A stretch of 64,000 nt of DNA from Uliginosibacterium sp. (GTDB taxonomy: Bacteria; Pseudomonadota; Gammaproteobacteria; Burkholderiales; Rhodocyclaceae). Of the stretch, positions 34,373 to 42,449 are shown in pieces. Position 1 is the stretch's first letter. Every line of letters begins with the position of its first letter. The notes under the pieces were generated by a model. That model was not told the origin of the DNA. It saw only the letters and a program-made list of their open reading frames with translations, and did not search any database. The stretch spans positions 124,001-188,000 of the forward strand of contig JADKDZ010000005.1 of assembly GCA_016718265.1 (NCBI GenBank), written 5' to 3'. The position numbers were made by a program, and so were the translations under genes.

Positions 34373-34689
34373 AAACCGTATTGATCCTGATTCTGCTGGT
34401 ACTCGCGGGCGCGGCCTGGCAAACGGGCTGGCTGGCCCCGGCGCGCTGGCAGGCCGCCGTTACGACGCCCGAGGCACTCTACCGCTGGAAAGACGCGAAT
34501 GGCCGCTGGGTGTATGGCACCGAAGTCCCGCCCGGCAAGAAGGCCGAGCGCGTGAACGCCGAAGACAAAATGAGTGTCGTCTCGCCGCCACCGGCCAAGC
34601 CCGCCTTGCCGGCACCGAACCCATCGACCAGCGACGTGCAGGACCTGAAGGCGAAGCTCATGGACCGCGCCATCGAGGGCCAGCCATGA
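34369..34689 (+). CDS. DUF4124-containing small membrane-anchored protein
   Basis: 106 residues: an N-terminal transmembrane/signal-anchor helix (VLILILLVLAGAAWQTGWL) and a short DUF4124 motif, LYRWKDANGRWVYGTEVPPG, followed by a Pro-rich tail. DUF4124 proteins are envelope proteins of unknown role. Overlaps both neighbours by four bases. Confidence 0.8.
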   Translation: MKTVLILILLVLAGAAWQTGWLAPARWQAAVTTPEALYRWKDANGRWVYGTEVPPGKKAERVNAEDKMSVVSPPPAKPALPAPNPSTSDVQDLKAKLMDRAIEGQP

Positions 34690-35102
34690 GCCGAAGCAGC
34701 AAAAACAGCATCGCGGAGAGCCAATGCCCATGCGGCTCTCCAGCCACCTATGCGCGCTGCTGCGGCGTCCACCATCACGGCACGCCGGCCCCCACGCCCG
34801 AAGCCCTGATGCGCTCGCGCTACACGGCCTACGCCTTGGGGCTGAACGACTACCTCCTCGCCACCTGGCACCCCGACACCCGCCCGGCCAGCCTGGCGCA
34901 TGAAGGCCCGGTGCCGAAGTGGATCAACCTGCAGGTGATCGCCCACACCCTGCAGGACGACACCCACGGCACCGTCGAATTCATCGCCCGCTGCCGCATC
35001 GACGGCCGCGCCGAGCGCATGCACGAAGTCAGCCGCTTCGTGCGCGAAGACGAGCGCTGGTATTACGTGGCGGGCGACACCTCGGCCTCAGTCCATGACT
35101 GA
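34686..35102 (+). CDS. UPF0225 (YchJ-like) SEC-C motif protein
   Basis: 138 residues with an N-terminal SEC-C zinc motif CPCGSPATYARCC, then ALMRSRYTAYALGLNDYLLATWHPDTRP typical of YchJ. The second SEC-C motif seen at the C-terminus of E. coli YchJ is absent. The segment encoding the Cys motif coincides with a REP-like hairpin (34715-34741). Last gene of the operon. Confidence 0.85.
   Translation: MSRSSKNSIAESQCPCGSPATYARCCGVHHHGTPAPTPEALMRSRYTAYALGLNDYLLATWHPDTRPASLAHEGPVPKWINLQVIAHTLQDDTHGTVEFIARCRIDGRAERMHEVSRFVREDERWYYVAGDTSASVHD
34715..34741 (-). repeat. REP-like hairpin, copy 6, inside the YchJ-like gene
   Basis: GGAGAGCC at 34715-34722, 11-base loop, GGCTCTCC at 34734-34741: perfect 8-bp stem. 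Unlike the other copies it lies within coding sequence and encodes part of the CPCGS zinc motif. Confidence 0.55.
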
Positions 35103-35188
35103 AAACCACTGTTCAGCCGGCACGGATTTCACCCGGTCACCACGATTGACGCCTTCAGCCTCTGGCGCTAGAATGCGCCCTCTTTTGC

Positions 35189-35281
35189 GGAGAGTTGGCC
35201 GAGTGGTCGAAGGCACTCCCCTGCTAAGGGAGCAGACGGGCAAAACCTGTCTCGAGGGTTCGAATCCCTTGCTCTCCGCCA
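35189..35281 (+). tRNA. tRNA-Ser (anticodon GCU)
   Basis: Class II tRNA with long variable arm: acceptor GGAGAGT pairs with GCTCTCC, anticodon loop CTGCTAA (GCT), T-loop GGTTCGAATCC, CCA encoded at 35279-35281. Confidence 0.93.
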
Positions 35282-35348
35282 AAAGACTTGCAGCACTTCA
35301 CGGTGTTGCAAAGCCGAGAAAGTTTGGGCATAATCCCGCTTCTCAAAT

Positions 35349-35425
35349 GCGCCCGTAGCTCATCTGGATAGAGTACCTGGCTACGAACCAGGGGGTAGGA
35401 GGTTCGAATCCTTCCGGGCGCGCCA
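35349..35425 (+). tRNA. tRNA-Arg (anticodon ACG)
   Basis: Acceptor GCGCCCG/CGGGCGC, anticodon loop CTACGAA (ACG), T-loop GGTTCGAATCC, discriminator G and encoded CCA. 68 bases after tRNA-Ser. Confidence 0.95.
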
Positions 35426-35433
35426 GTCATGCC

Positions 35434-35464
35434 AAAAGAGCCTGTCGAAAGACAGGCTCTTTTG
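35434..35464 (+). terminator. Terminator behind tRNA-Ser/Arg
   Basis: AAAAGAGCCTGTC, GAAA loop, GACAGGCTCTTTT: long perfect stem with T-tail. Confidence 0.92.
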
Positions 35465-35562
35465 CTTTTCTGCGCCCGTTCTGCGCCAGCCTCTCCCGTG
35501 TCACATCAGGCGCCACTAATCCCGGTACCATGTCTCCTTTGTCACTGTATTCAGGAGCAGGC

Positions 35563-36666
35563 ATGGCCAAAGCAATGATTCTTGCCGCCGGGCAAGGCAC
35601 CCGGGTCCGTCCGCTGACGAAAGACATCCCCAAGCCGATGATCCCGATCCTCGGCAAGCCCGTGCTGGAGTACATCATTGAGCACCTTGCGCGCTATGGC
35701 GTGCGGGAAATCATGATCAACGTGGCCTTCATGCACCGCAAGATCGAAGAGTATTTCGGTGACGGGCATCGCTGGGGGGTAGAGATCGGCTACTCCTACG
35801 AGGGCGCCTACGAGCACGGCGACATCATTCCTGCGCCGATGGGATCTGCCGGCGGCATGCGGCGCATCCAGGACAACAGTGGTTTCTTTGACGAAACAAC
35901 GCTGGTGCTGTGCGGCGATGCCATCATCGACCTCGACATCGGCGCGGCACTCCATGAGCATCAGAGCAAAGGCGCGCTGGTCAGCGTGGTGGCGCTTGAT
36001 GTGCCGCTGGCCGAAGTCAAGAACTACGGCATCGTGGTCTCGGACGAAGACGGCAAAGTGCTCTCGTTTCAAGAGAAACCCAGCCCCGAGGAAGCCAAGA
36101 GCACGCAGGCCTCCACCGGTATTTATATTTTCGAGCCGGCCGCGCTGGATCTGATCCCGCCCGGCCAGACCTACGACATTGGCAGCCAGCTGTTCCCCGC
36201 CCTGGTCAAGAAAGGGCTGCCGTTTTTCTCTCAGAAACGTTTCTTCAACTGGATCGACATCGGTCGGGTCACCGACTACTGGACGGTACTGCAGCGTGTG
36301 CTGCGCGGCGAAATCGCGCAGATGGACATGCCGGGTACTCAGGTGCGGCCGGGCGTCTGGGTCGGCCTGAACACGAATGTGGATTGGGATCATGTCCACA
36401 TCGAAGGCCCGGTCTACATTGGCTCCAGCGTGAAGATCGAAGCGGGGACCACCATCATCGGCCCAACCTGGATCGGCCATGGCTGCCACATCCGCCAAGG
36501 GGCGACCGTGGTGCGCAGCGTGATCTTCGAGTACACCCGGGTCGGCACGGCCATGACCATGGCCGAGATGGTGGTGTCGTCGCGCTATTGCGTCGATCGC
36601 ACCGGGCACACGATTTATGTCGGCGACGACCGCACTACCTTGCGCTGGGGTGACTCGCGCGCTTGA
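35563..36666 (+). CDS. NDP-sugar nucleotidyltransferase with left-handed beta-helix
   Basis: 367 residues. The N-terminal domain carries the nucleotide-binding motif AAGQGTRVRPLTKDIPKPM and LCGDAIIDLDIG; the C-terminal part has hexapeptide repeats (VYIGSSVKIEAGTTIIGPTWIGHG). It makes an activated sugar; mannose-1-phosphate guanylyl- or glucose-1-phosphate thymidylyl-type activity fits equally, and the sugar cannot be fixed from sequence. Start set by CAGGAGCAGGC before the ATG. Confidence 0.85.
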   Translation: MAKAMILAAGQGTRVRPLTKDIPKPMIPILGKPVLEYIIEHLARYGVREIMINVAFMHRKIEEYFGDGHRWGVEIGYSYEGAYEHGDIIPAPMGSAGGMRRIQDNSGFFDETTLVLCGDAIIDLDIGAALHEHQSKGALVSVVALDVPLAEVKNYGIVVSDEDGKVLSFQEKPSPEEAKSTQASTGIYIFEPAALDLIPPGQTYDIGSQLFPALVKKGLPFFSQKRFFNWIDIGRVTDYWTVLQRVLRGEIAQMDMPGTQVRPGVWVGLNTNVDWDHVHIEGPVYIGSSVKIEAGTTIIGPTWIGHGCHIRQGATVVRSVIFEYTRVGTAMTMAEMVVSSRYCVDRTGHTIYVGDDRTTLRWGDSRA

Positions 36667-36680
36667 AACGCCGCGACTTC

Positions 36681-37049
36681 TTAACGGGAATCCGGCGGAC
36701 TCAGCTGTGCCCGGAGGGCGCTGGCACTCAGATGCTGGCGCTCGACGATCTTGGCAACATTCCCGCACACCACGTCGCACAAACTGAAGGTCGCCTGATC
36801 GGCAATGCTGTAATAGGACGCCGTGCCCTGTGCCTCGCGCAGCACCAGCCCCGCCTCATGCAGTAGCGCCAGATGCTTCGACACGTTCGCCTGCCCGCAA
36901 CCGGTCAGCTGCGTGATCTGACTGACATTTTTCTTGCCGTCGCGCAGGGAATTGAGAATGCGCAGGCGGTTGGGCTCCGATAGCGCGCGGAAATAGTTCG
37001 CGATATGCGTCAGGGCGGAATCGTCGAGTGCTTGCATGTTGAGCTTCAT
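36681..37049 (-). CDS. ArsR-family winged-helix repressor
   Basis: 122 residues: FRALSEPNRLRILNSLRDGKKNVSQITQLTGCGQANVSKHLALLHEAGLV is the winged helix, with a C-terminal CDVVCGN cysteine pair and a single Cys in the recognition helix region. Cys-based sensing of a metal, sulfide or redox signal is plausible. No obvious target gene is adjacent, so autoregulation through the site upstream is the simplest idea. Confidence 0.88.
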   Translation of the reverse strand: MKLNMQALDDSALTHIANYFRALSEPNRLRILNSLRDGKKNVSQITQLTGCGQANVSKHLALLHEAGLVLREAQGTASYYSIADQATFSLCDVVCGNVAKIVERQHLSASALRAQLSPPDSR

Positions 37050-37069
37050 CGGTCACCAAGGCTGCGCAT

Positions 37070-37089
37070 TATATCACTACATGGTTATA
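37070..37089. promoter_or_regulatory. Candidate operator upstream of the ArsR gene
   Basis: TATATCACTACATGGTTATA, an imperfect inverted repeat 20 bases upstream of the ArsR start codon, in an AT-rich patch resembling ArsR/BigR sites. Confidence 0.4.
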
Positions 37090-37222
37090 GACTACGCCAA
37101 CAGCCCGCGCACAGCCCGGATGCGATAACAACTGTGGCGCCCACTCCCGGCGCCGTGCCCGGCACTTCGCACGCGCGATATGTTTGACACTCGCGCGGTT
37201 CTCGAATAATATTCGCGTCCCT

Positions 37223-37299
<77 letters not shown>

Positions 37300-37340
37300 A
37301 AAGTGTTGCTGGACCGAGGGACTGTCCGATCGCATGGAAT

Positions 37341-37417
37341 CTGCCCGTAGCTCAACTGGATAGAGCAACGGCCTTCTAAGCCGTAGGTTAGGGGTTCGAT
37401 TCCCTTCGGGCAGGCCA
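37341..37417 (+). tRNA. tRNA-Arg (anticodon UCU)
   Basis: Acceptor CTGCCCG/CGGGCAG, anticodon loop CTTCTAA (TCT), T-loop GGTTCGATTCC, encoded CCA. Confidence 0.95.
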
Positions 37418-37435
37418 GTGAAGTAGTAAAGCAGT

Positions 37436-37512
37436 GGCGGCATTAGCTCAGTTGGTAGAGCACTGGATTGTGATTCCAGTGGTCACCGGTTCGAACCCGG
37501 TATGTCGCCCCA
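37436..37512 (+). tRNA. tRNA-His (anticodon GUG)
   Basis: Anticodon loop TTGTGAT (GTG). The extra 5' G (37436) pairs with discriminator C, the His-specific G-1, outside the acceptor GCGGCAT/ATGTCGC. CCA encoded at 37510-37512. Confidence 0.95.
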
Positions 37513-37520
37513 GGTTTCAG

Positions 37521-37550
37521 AAAAAGCCAGCCCGCAAAGGCTGGCTTTTT
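37521..37550 (+). terminator. Terminator behind tRNA-Pro/Arg/His
   Basis: AAAAAGCCAG and CTGGCTTTTT arms around CCCGCAAAGG; strong and works on both strands, so it may also end the dienelactone hydrolase gene. Confidence 0.92.
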
Positions 37551-37571
37551 CGTTTCCGCGCTTCCCCCGTG

Positions 37572-38465
37572 CTACGCGAGCGCCTCCTTGAGAAACGCCA
37601 GCGTCCGCTCCCAGGCCAGTGCCGCCGCCTCGGCGTTGTAGCGCGCGGCATTGGTATCGTTGTTGAACGCATGATTGACGCCGGGATAGCGGTACAGCGC
37701 GTAGCGTTTGCCCGCTGCCTTGAGCGCGGCCTCGTAGGCGTCGGCTCCGGCGTTGATGCGGTCGTCGAATTCGGCGTAGTGAAGCTGCACGGCAGCCTGA
37801 ATCTTGCCTACGTCTGCCACAGCCGGCTGCATGCCGTAGAACACCACCGCAGCCGCCAGCGTCGGCGCGCCGACCGCCAGTTGATTGGCCACCCCGCCGC
37901 CCCAGCAGAAGCCCACACAGGCGCATTTGCCGTTGGATGCGGCGTGTGCCTGCAGAAACGCCAGCGCGCCCAGCGATATCGCCCTCACCTGCTCCTGGCC
38001 CAGCTTCGCGATCTGTTCGCGAGCCTTGTCTTCATCAGCGGGGGTGCCGCCCGCGACACTCAGGTAATCGGGCGCAAATGCGAGGAAGCCGGCCAGCGCC
38101 AAGCGTCGCGTAATGTCTTCAATATGCGGATTCAGCCCGCGATTCTCATGAATGACGATCACGCCCGGGCGCTTGCCGGGCGCGTCGGCAGGCTGCGCGA
38201 GGTAGCCTGCCACGGGCAAGTCATTCACGACGAACTGGGTGCGCTGCACGCTGAGGCGTGGATCCGCCGCCGGCACCACGGCCGCCTGGGCGTAGTTGTT
38301 CTCCAGCAGGGGGAGCACCGCTGCAGCGGCGGCCGTGCTGCCTGTTACCGCTGTAAGTCGTTTCATGAATACGCGCCGGGGCAAGGGCGCGTGGGTGTAG
38401 GTGTCGTAGAGCGCGATCAGCGCCGGGCTGATCACCGGTTTGTCAGGCGTCGATGGGTCATGCAT
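37572..38465 (-). CDS. Dienelactone hydrolase family protein (YghX-like)
   Basis: 297 residues with an N-terminal hydrophobic leader (MKRLTAVTGSTAAAAAVLPLL) after an Arg pair, suggesting export, and the hydrolase core: VIVIHENRGLNPHIEDI, nucleophile elbow GFCWGGG with the Cys of dienelactone hydrolases, Asp in AEFDDRINAGADAY and His in PGVNHAF. YghX-like proteins share the length and leader. Start chosen at the ATG 38465; GAGAGG ten bases upstream. Confidence 0.85.
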   Translation of the reverse strand: MHDPSTPDKPVISPALIALYDTYTHAPLPRRVFMKRLTAVTGSTAAAAAVLPLLENNYAQAAVVPAADPRLSVQRTQFVVNDLPVAGYLAQPADAPGKRPGVIVIHENRGLNPHIEDITRRLALAGFLAFAPDYLSVAGGTPADEDKAREQIAKLGQEQVRAISLGALAFLQAHAASNGKCACVGFCWGGGVANQLAVGAPTLAAAVVFYGMQPAVADVGKIQAAVQLHYAEFDDRINAGADAYEAALKAAGKRYALYRYPGVNHAFNNDTNAARYNAEAAALAWERTLAFLKEALA

Positions 38466-38540
38466 GGCGTCGTTACCTCTCGTTGGCTTGCACAAAAATG
38501 AAGGCCTGCTTCTGATCCTTGCAACCGGCAGGTTTGCGAA

Positions 38541-41345
38541 TCATAGCGACAAGCGCTTCGTACTGCGCTCGCCGGCCTCTTTCAGGCGGAAGAGAGAAAC
38601 CGCCTGCTGCAAGCCACGCGCCTGAGCATCCAGGCTCTCGGTAGCCGCGCTGGCTTCTTCAACCAGCGACGCGTTCTGCTGGGTCACCTCGTCCATCTGG
38701 GTGACGGCCCGCGCAACCTGTTCGATCCCGCTGCCCTGCTCCAGGCTCGCAAGGTGGATGGCTTCGATCAGGGTGCTGACGGCCTGCACGCTGCCGACGA
38801 CCTCGCGCATCGTCGCGCCGGCGTCGGCTACTTGCGTGGCACCACAGGTGATCTTCTCGACCGAGGCGCCAATCAGCGCCTTGATGTCCCTGGAGGCGGT
38901 CGCGCTGCGCTGCGCCAGCACGCGCACCTCGCTGGCCACGACGGCAAATCCCCGCCCGTGTTCGCCTGCCCGCGCGGCTTCCACCGCAGCATTCAGGGCC
39001 AGGATATTGGTCTGAAACGCGATGCCATCGATCAGGCTCAGGATGTCGGCAATCTTCCGCGAGCTTTCCTGGATCTCGCGCATCGTGTCCACCACGCGCT
39101 CAACCAGCACCCCGCCCTGGCCGGCCACCGCATTCGCGCCTTGCGCGAGGGTATTGGCGTGCTGCGCCTTGGCGAGGTTCTCCTGCACAGTCTGGGTCAG
39201 CTCCGCCATGCTGGAGGCCGTCTCTTCCAGGCTGCTGGCCTGCTCCTCCGTTCTGGTGGAAAGGTCCCGGTTCCCGGCCGCCAGCTCGTGGGCGGCATGG
39301 CTGATCGAGGCGACGCTTTGCTGCACGCCTTCGATCAGCTCGCTCAGCTTCGCCACCGTGCGGTTCATGCCCTCGGTCGTCTCGCCAAAGATGCCGGGGT
39401 AAGGCTGGCTGACGGTCTGGGTCAGATCCCCTGCCGACAAGGCGCTTGCCACCCGCCGGATATCGGTCAGCCCTGCCTCAGTCACGTCGGAGAGCTGGTT
39501 GAGCAGCCCGCTGAGCTCCCGCGTATAGCCCTGCTTGCCGGCCTGGGCGATCTTGACGCTGAAGTCCCCCGCATTTGCCGCCGCCACCATGCTGCGGATG
39601 TCTTCCACGATCTGGGTCAGCGCCTGCACCGTCTGATTCACGCTGCCGGTGGTCTGGCCGAACACGCCGGGGAAGTCCGCGCGGACGGTCTGCGACAGGT
39701 CTCCCGCCGCCAGTGCCTGCGCCACGGCGCGAATCGCCTGCAAGCCCTCGTCGGTGGTCGTCGAGAGCTGGTTGAGCAACAGGCTCAGCTCCCGGGCATA
39801 GCCGCGCTGGCCGTCTGCATCGAGCCGGACGCTGAAATCCCCCGCCGTCGCTGCCGCCACCATATTGCGGATCGCCGCCACGATCTGCGAGAGCGCTGCC
39901 ACCGTGCGGTTCACGCTGGAGGTCGTCTGGCCGAACAAGCCCGGATAGGACTGTGCAATCTGCTGGCTCAGATCGCCCTCGGCCAGGGCCTGGGCCACCC
40001 GCGAGATATCGCGCAAGCCGGTTTCCGTCACGTTCGACAAGGTGTTCAGCAGCGTGGCCAGCTCGGCCATGAAGCCTGCCTTGCCCGCCACATCGATCTT
40101 CAGGCTGAAGTCGCCCCGGCTCGCGGCCGCGTCGCTGATCTGGTGGATGTCGTCCACCAGCGCGCCCAGGGTACGTTGCATCTGGCTCAGCGAGGCCATC
40201 AGGCTGTCCGTGTCGCCCTCGGCAAGCGGCAAGCGTGCCGACAGATCGCCCTGAGCGATGCGGCGCACGGCCGCCGCCGCGTCCGCCGGTTCGCCCCCCA
40301 GGGGCCGGATGACCAGCCGATTGACCAGCCACACCACAAACACCGTGATCAGCGACAAGCTGAGCAGCATCACCGCGGCAAGCTGCAGCCCGGCCTGCCA
40401 GGCCGGCCGGGTCACCTCTTCGCGGGCGATGCTGGCAAACAGCTGCATCTGCCAGGGCGCGTAGTGGTGGAAGGCGGCATAGCGGGTTTCCGTCCCCGCC
40501 TTCCCCGTCCAGGGGTAGTCCACCTGGCCCGCCGCCTGCTCGCCGACCTCGGCAAACACGGCCGCGGCGGCAGCGTTCGCGCCTTCCTTGGCAAGCAGAT
40601 TCTGCCCGGCGGCTTCGGGGTGGATCATCGCGCTGCCCCGTCCCTGGCCCGGCGCGGTATCCAGCGCGAAGAAGTAACCCGCATGGCCGACCCGCATCTT
40701 GCCAATCGAATCCTTCAGCGCCGCGCAGCTCTGCGTGAAATCCACCCCCACGAACAGGGCGCCGATCACCGCGCCTTTGTCGTCCTTGATCGCCTCGTAG
40801 CGCGTCATGAAATCCCGCCCGAACAGGCGGGCGCGGCCCACATAGGGCTTGCCGGCCAGAAGCGCCTGATAGGCCGGGTGCTGCCGGTCGAGCAGGGTGC
40901 CGACCGCACGCTTTCCTTCCGCATTCTTGAGCGAGGTGGTCACGCGGGCAAAGTCGTCGCCCGCACGCACGAAGAGCGTGGCCACCGAGCCCATGGATTC
41001 CGTGAACCGATCCGGCAGGGTCTCGTCGTTATTCACCAGCTTGGCGTCGAGTTTGAGGGTCGGGAAAGCCTTGCCGGCCGTCAGGGTAGTGGCCTCGGGA
41101 TGCACGGACCAACGGCCAGCGAGGCGCTGCGCCAACGCGCGAAAGTGGTCGTTTGCCAGCTGCTCGGTCTGCAGCCGGTAGGCATCCATCAGCTCGGACA
41201 GCACTTGCAACTGGGCAGCGAGATTGGCTTTCGATGAAGCCACCATCGTGTCGGCGACGCGCGTGCCGAAGTAACCGGAGATCAGCAGGCCGGCAGCCAG
41301 CAAACTGCTGCCGAGCGAGATCAACATCTTCGTCCGCAAGCGCAT
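38541..41345 (-). CDS. Methyl-accepting chemotaxis protein with poly-HAMP array
   Basis: 934 residues. TM1 (MLISLGSSLLAAGLLISGYF), a Cache-type periplasmic domain of about 290 residues (VGRARLFGRDFMTRYEAI; GYFFALDTAPGQGRGSAMIHPE), TM2, then a canonical HAMP (NRLVIRPLGG) followed by six more HAMP-like units that alternate between ...GDFSxKI... and ...GDLSQ...PGxFGQTTxSVN types. The signalling tip is IAFQTNILALNAAVEAARAGEHGRGFAVVASEVR. No C-terminal NWETF pentapeptide for CheR docking. Start at 41345 set by AAGGAA; longer in-frame starts lack it. Confidence 0.9.
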   Translation of the reverse strand: MRLRTKMLISLGSSLLAAGLLISGYFGTRVADTMVASSKANLAAQLQVLSELMDAYRLQTEQLANDHFRALAQRLAGRWSVHPEATTLTAGKAFPTLKLDAKLVNNDETLPDRFTESMGSVATLFVRAGDDFARVTTSLKNAEGKRAVGTLLDRQHPAYQALLAGKPYVGRARLFGRDFMTRYEAIKDDKGAVIGALFVGVDFTQSCAALKDSIGKMRVGHAGYFFALDTAPGQGRGSAMIHPEAAGQNLLAKEGANAAAAAVFAEVGEQAAGQVDYPWTGKAGTETRYAAFHHYAPWQMQLFASIAREEVTRPAWQAGLQLAAVMLLSLSLITVFVVWLVNRLVIRPLGGEPADAAAAVRRIAQGDLSARLPLAEGDTDSLMASLSQMQRTLGALVDDIHQISDAAASRGDFSLKIDVAGKAGFMAELATLLNTLSNVTETGLRDISRVAQALAEGDLSQQIAQSYPGLFGQTTSSVNRTVAALSQIVAAIRNMVAAATAGDFSVRLDADGQRGYARELSLLLNQLSTTTDEGLQAIRAVAQALAAGDLSQTVRADFPGVFGQTTGSVNQTVQALTQIVEDIRSMVAAANAGDFSVKIAQAGKQGYTRELSGLLNQLSDVTEAGLTDIRRVASALSAGDLTQTVSQPYPGIFGETTEGMNRTVAKLSELIEGVQQSVASISHAAHELAAGNRDLSTRTEEQASSLEETASSMAELTQTVQENLAKAQHANTLAQGANAVAGQGGVLVERVVDTMREIQESSRKIADILSLIDGIAFQTNILALNAAVEAARAGEHGRGFAVVASEVRVLAQRSATASRDIKALIGASVEKITCGATQVADAGATMREVVGSVQAVSTLIEAIHLASLEQGSGIEQVARAVTQMDEVTQQNASLVEEASAATESLDAQARGLQQAVSLFRLKEAGERSTKRLSL

Positions 41346-41522
41346 GTACAGGTTCCTTGAGCGAGATTCGGCGCGACTCCGCATTATGCAGACCTTGGCA
41401 CGGGCTTCCCCTGAACAGCCAGCCGGCGACACCGAAAGTCCGTAGCAGCCGGCCCTTCCGCACAGGGTCAGCGGGCAAACCGGGCATAATGCGCACTGGC
41501 CCGACCGTACCTGCCATCTGCC

Positions 41523-42347
41523 ATGAGCCCCCTGGAACAGCTATTCGTCGATCTGCCCCGTATTCCGAGCATGCCTCGTGTCGTACAGGATCTGATCGCT
41601 TCTCTCGTCAAGGATGACATCGACATCGGCACGCTGGTCGCCGATGTCAAGCTCGACCAGTCACTCTCGGCGCGGGTGCTGGCCATGGCCAATTCCAGTG
41701 CCTTTGGCGCGTCCAAGCGTATCGGCGCGATCGACCAGGCCGTGACCCTGATCGGCCTGAGTGCCTTGCGTTCTCTGGTGATCGCCTCCGGCATCTCTCG
41801 TGCCTTCGCGGGCGTCGAAGGGCTGGACATGCCCGCGTTCTGGCGCCATGCGATGATCTGCGCCGGCGTCGCGCGGCAGCTCGGCAAGCACCAGGGCGTC
41901 AATCGCGAGTTTGCCTACACCGCCGGCCTCATGCAGCGCATTGGTCTGGTGCTCCTCTACCTGGCCTGGCCGGACGTGGCGAAACAGCTTCCGATCGATG
42001 CGGCGGACAGCACCACCCTGCTCGCCCAGGAGCGCCAGCTGTTCGGCCTGGACCACTGTGAGGTGGGCGCCGAGCTCGCGCTGCGCTGGAACTTCCCGCC
42101 CAGCATCCAGAATGCCTTGCGCTGGTCGGGCGAGCCGCTGGCCGCCGAGGCCGGGCCCCTGGCCACCATCCTGAATCTGGCGGAGGTCGTCACCGAAGGG
42201 CTGCTGCGGGGGGATGACCCGGAGAAACTCAGCGTGCTGCTCGACCCCGCCTTGCTCGCGCGCCTGTCGCTCAGCCGGGCGGATGCGCAGAAGCGGATCG
42301 AAGCCTGCGTGGACCTGCTGGCCTCGGTGGAAGGCCAGCTCGGCTAA
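41523..42347 (+). CDS. HDOD domain protein
   Basis: 274-residue HDOD (HD-related) domain: IPSMPRVVQDLIASLVKDDIDIGTLVADVKLDQSLSARVLAMANSSAFG and the late LDHCEVGAELALRWNFPPSIQNALRW. HDOD lacks the catalytic metal His-Asp pair of true HD phosphodiesterases and acts in signalling, often with chemotaxis or c-di-GMP. Lies divergent from the poly-HAMP chemoreceptor. Confidence 0.88.
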   Translation: MSPLEQLFVDLPRIPSMPRVVQDLIASLVKDDIDIGTLVADVKLDQSLSARVLAMANSSAFGASKRIGAIDQAVTLIGLSALRSLVIASGISRAFAGVEGLDMPAFWRHAMICAGVARQLGKHQGVNREFAYTAGLMQRIGLVLLYLAWPDVAKQLPIDAADSTTLLAQERQLFGLDHCEVGAELALRWNFPPSIQNALRWSGEPLAAEAGPLATILNLAEVVTEGLLRGDDPEKLSVLLDPALLARLSLSRADAQKRIEACVDLLASVEGQLG

Positions 42348-42382
42348 GACCGCACTACGATTCAACCATTTATGCATAACAA

Positions 42383-42423
42383 CCCCTCTGGAGAGCCGCT
42401 CTGCACTTGGCTCTCCAGAGGGG
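42383..42423. repeat. REP-like hairpin, copy 7 (perfect 15-bp stem)
   Basis: CCCCTCTGGAGAGCC and GGCTCTCCAGAGGGG pair perfectly around an 11-base loop (GC...TT). Between the ends of two convergent genes; no T-run. Confidence 0.75.
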
Positions 42424-42449
42424 TAACGGAATAATGCCGGATCGGCCGC

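Noticed and set aside
38754..41237. 827-codon plus-strand frame opposite the chemoreceptor
   Set aside because: Antisense shadow with His/Arg/Leu/Ala-rich composition.
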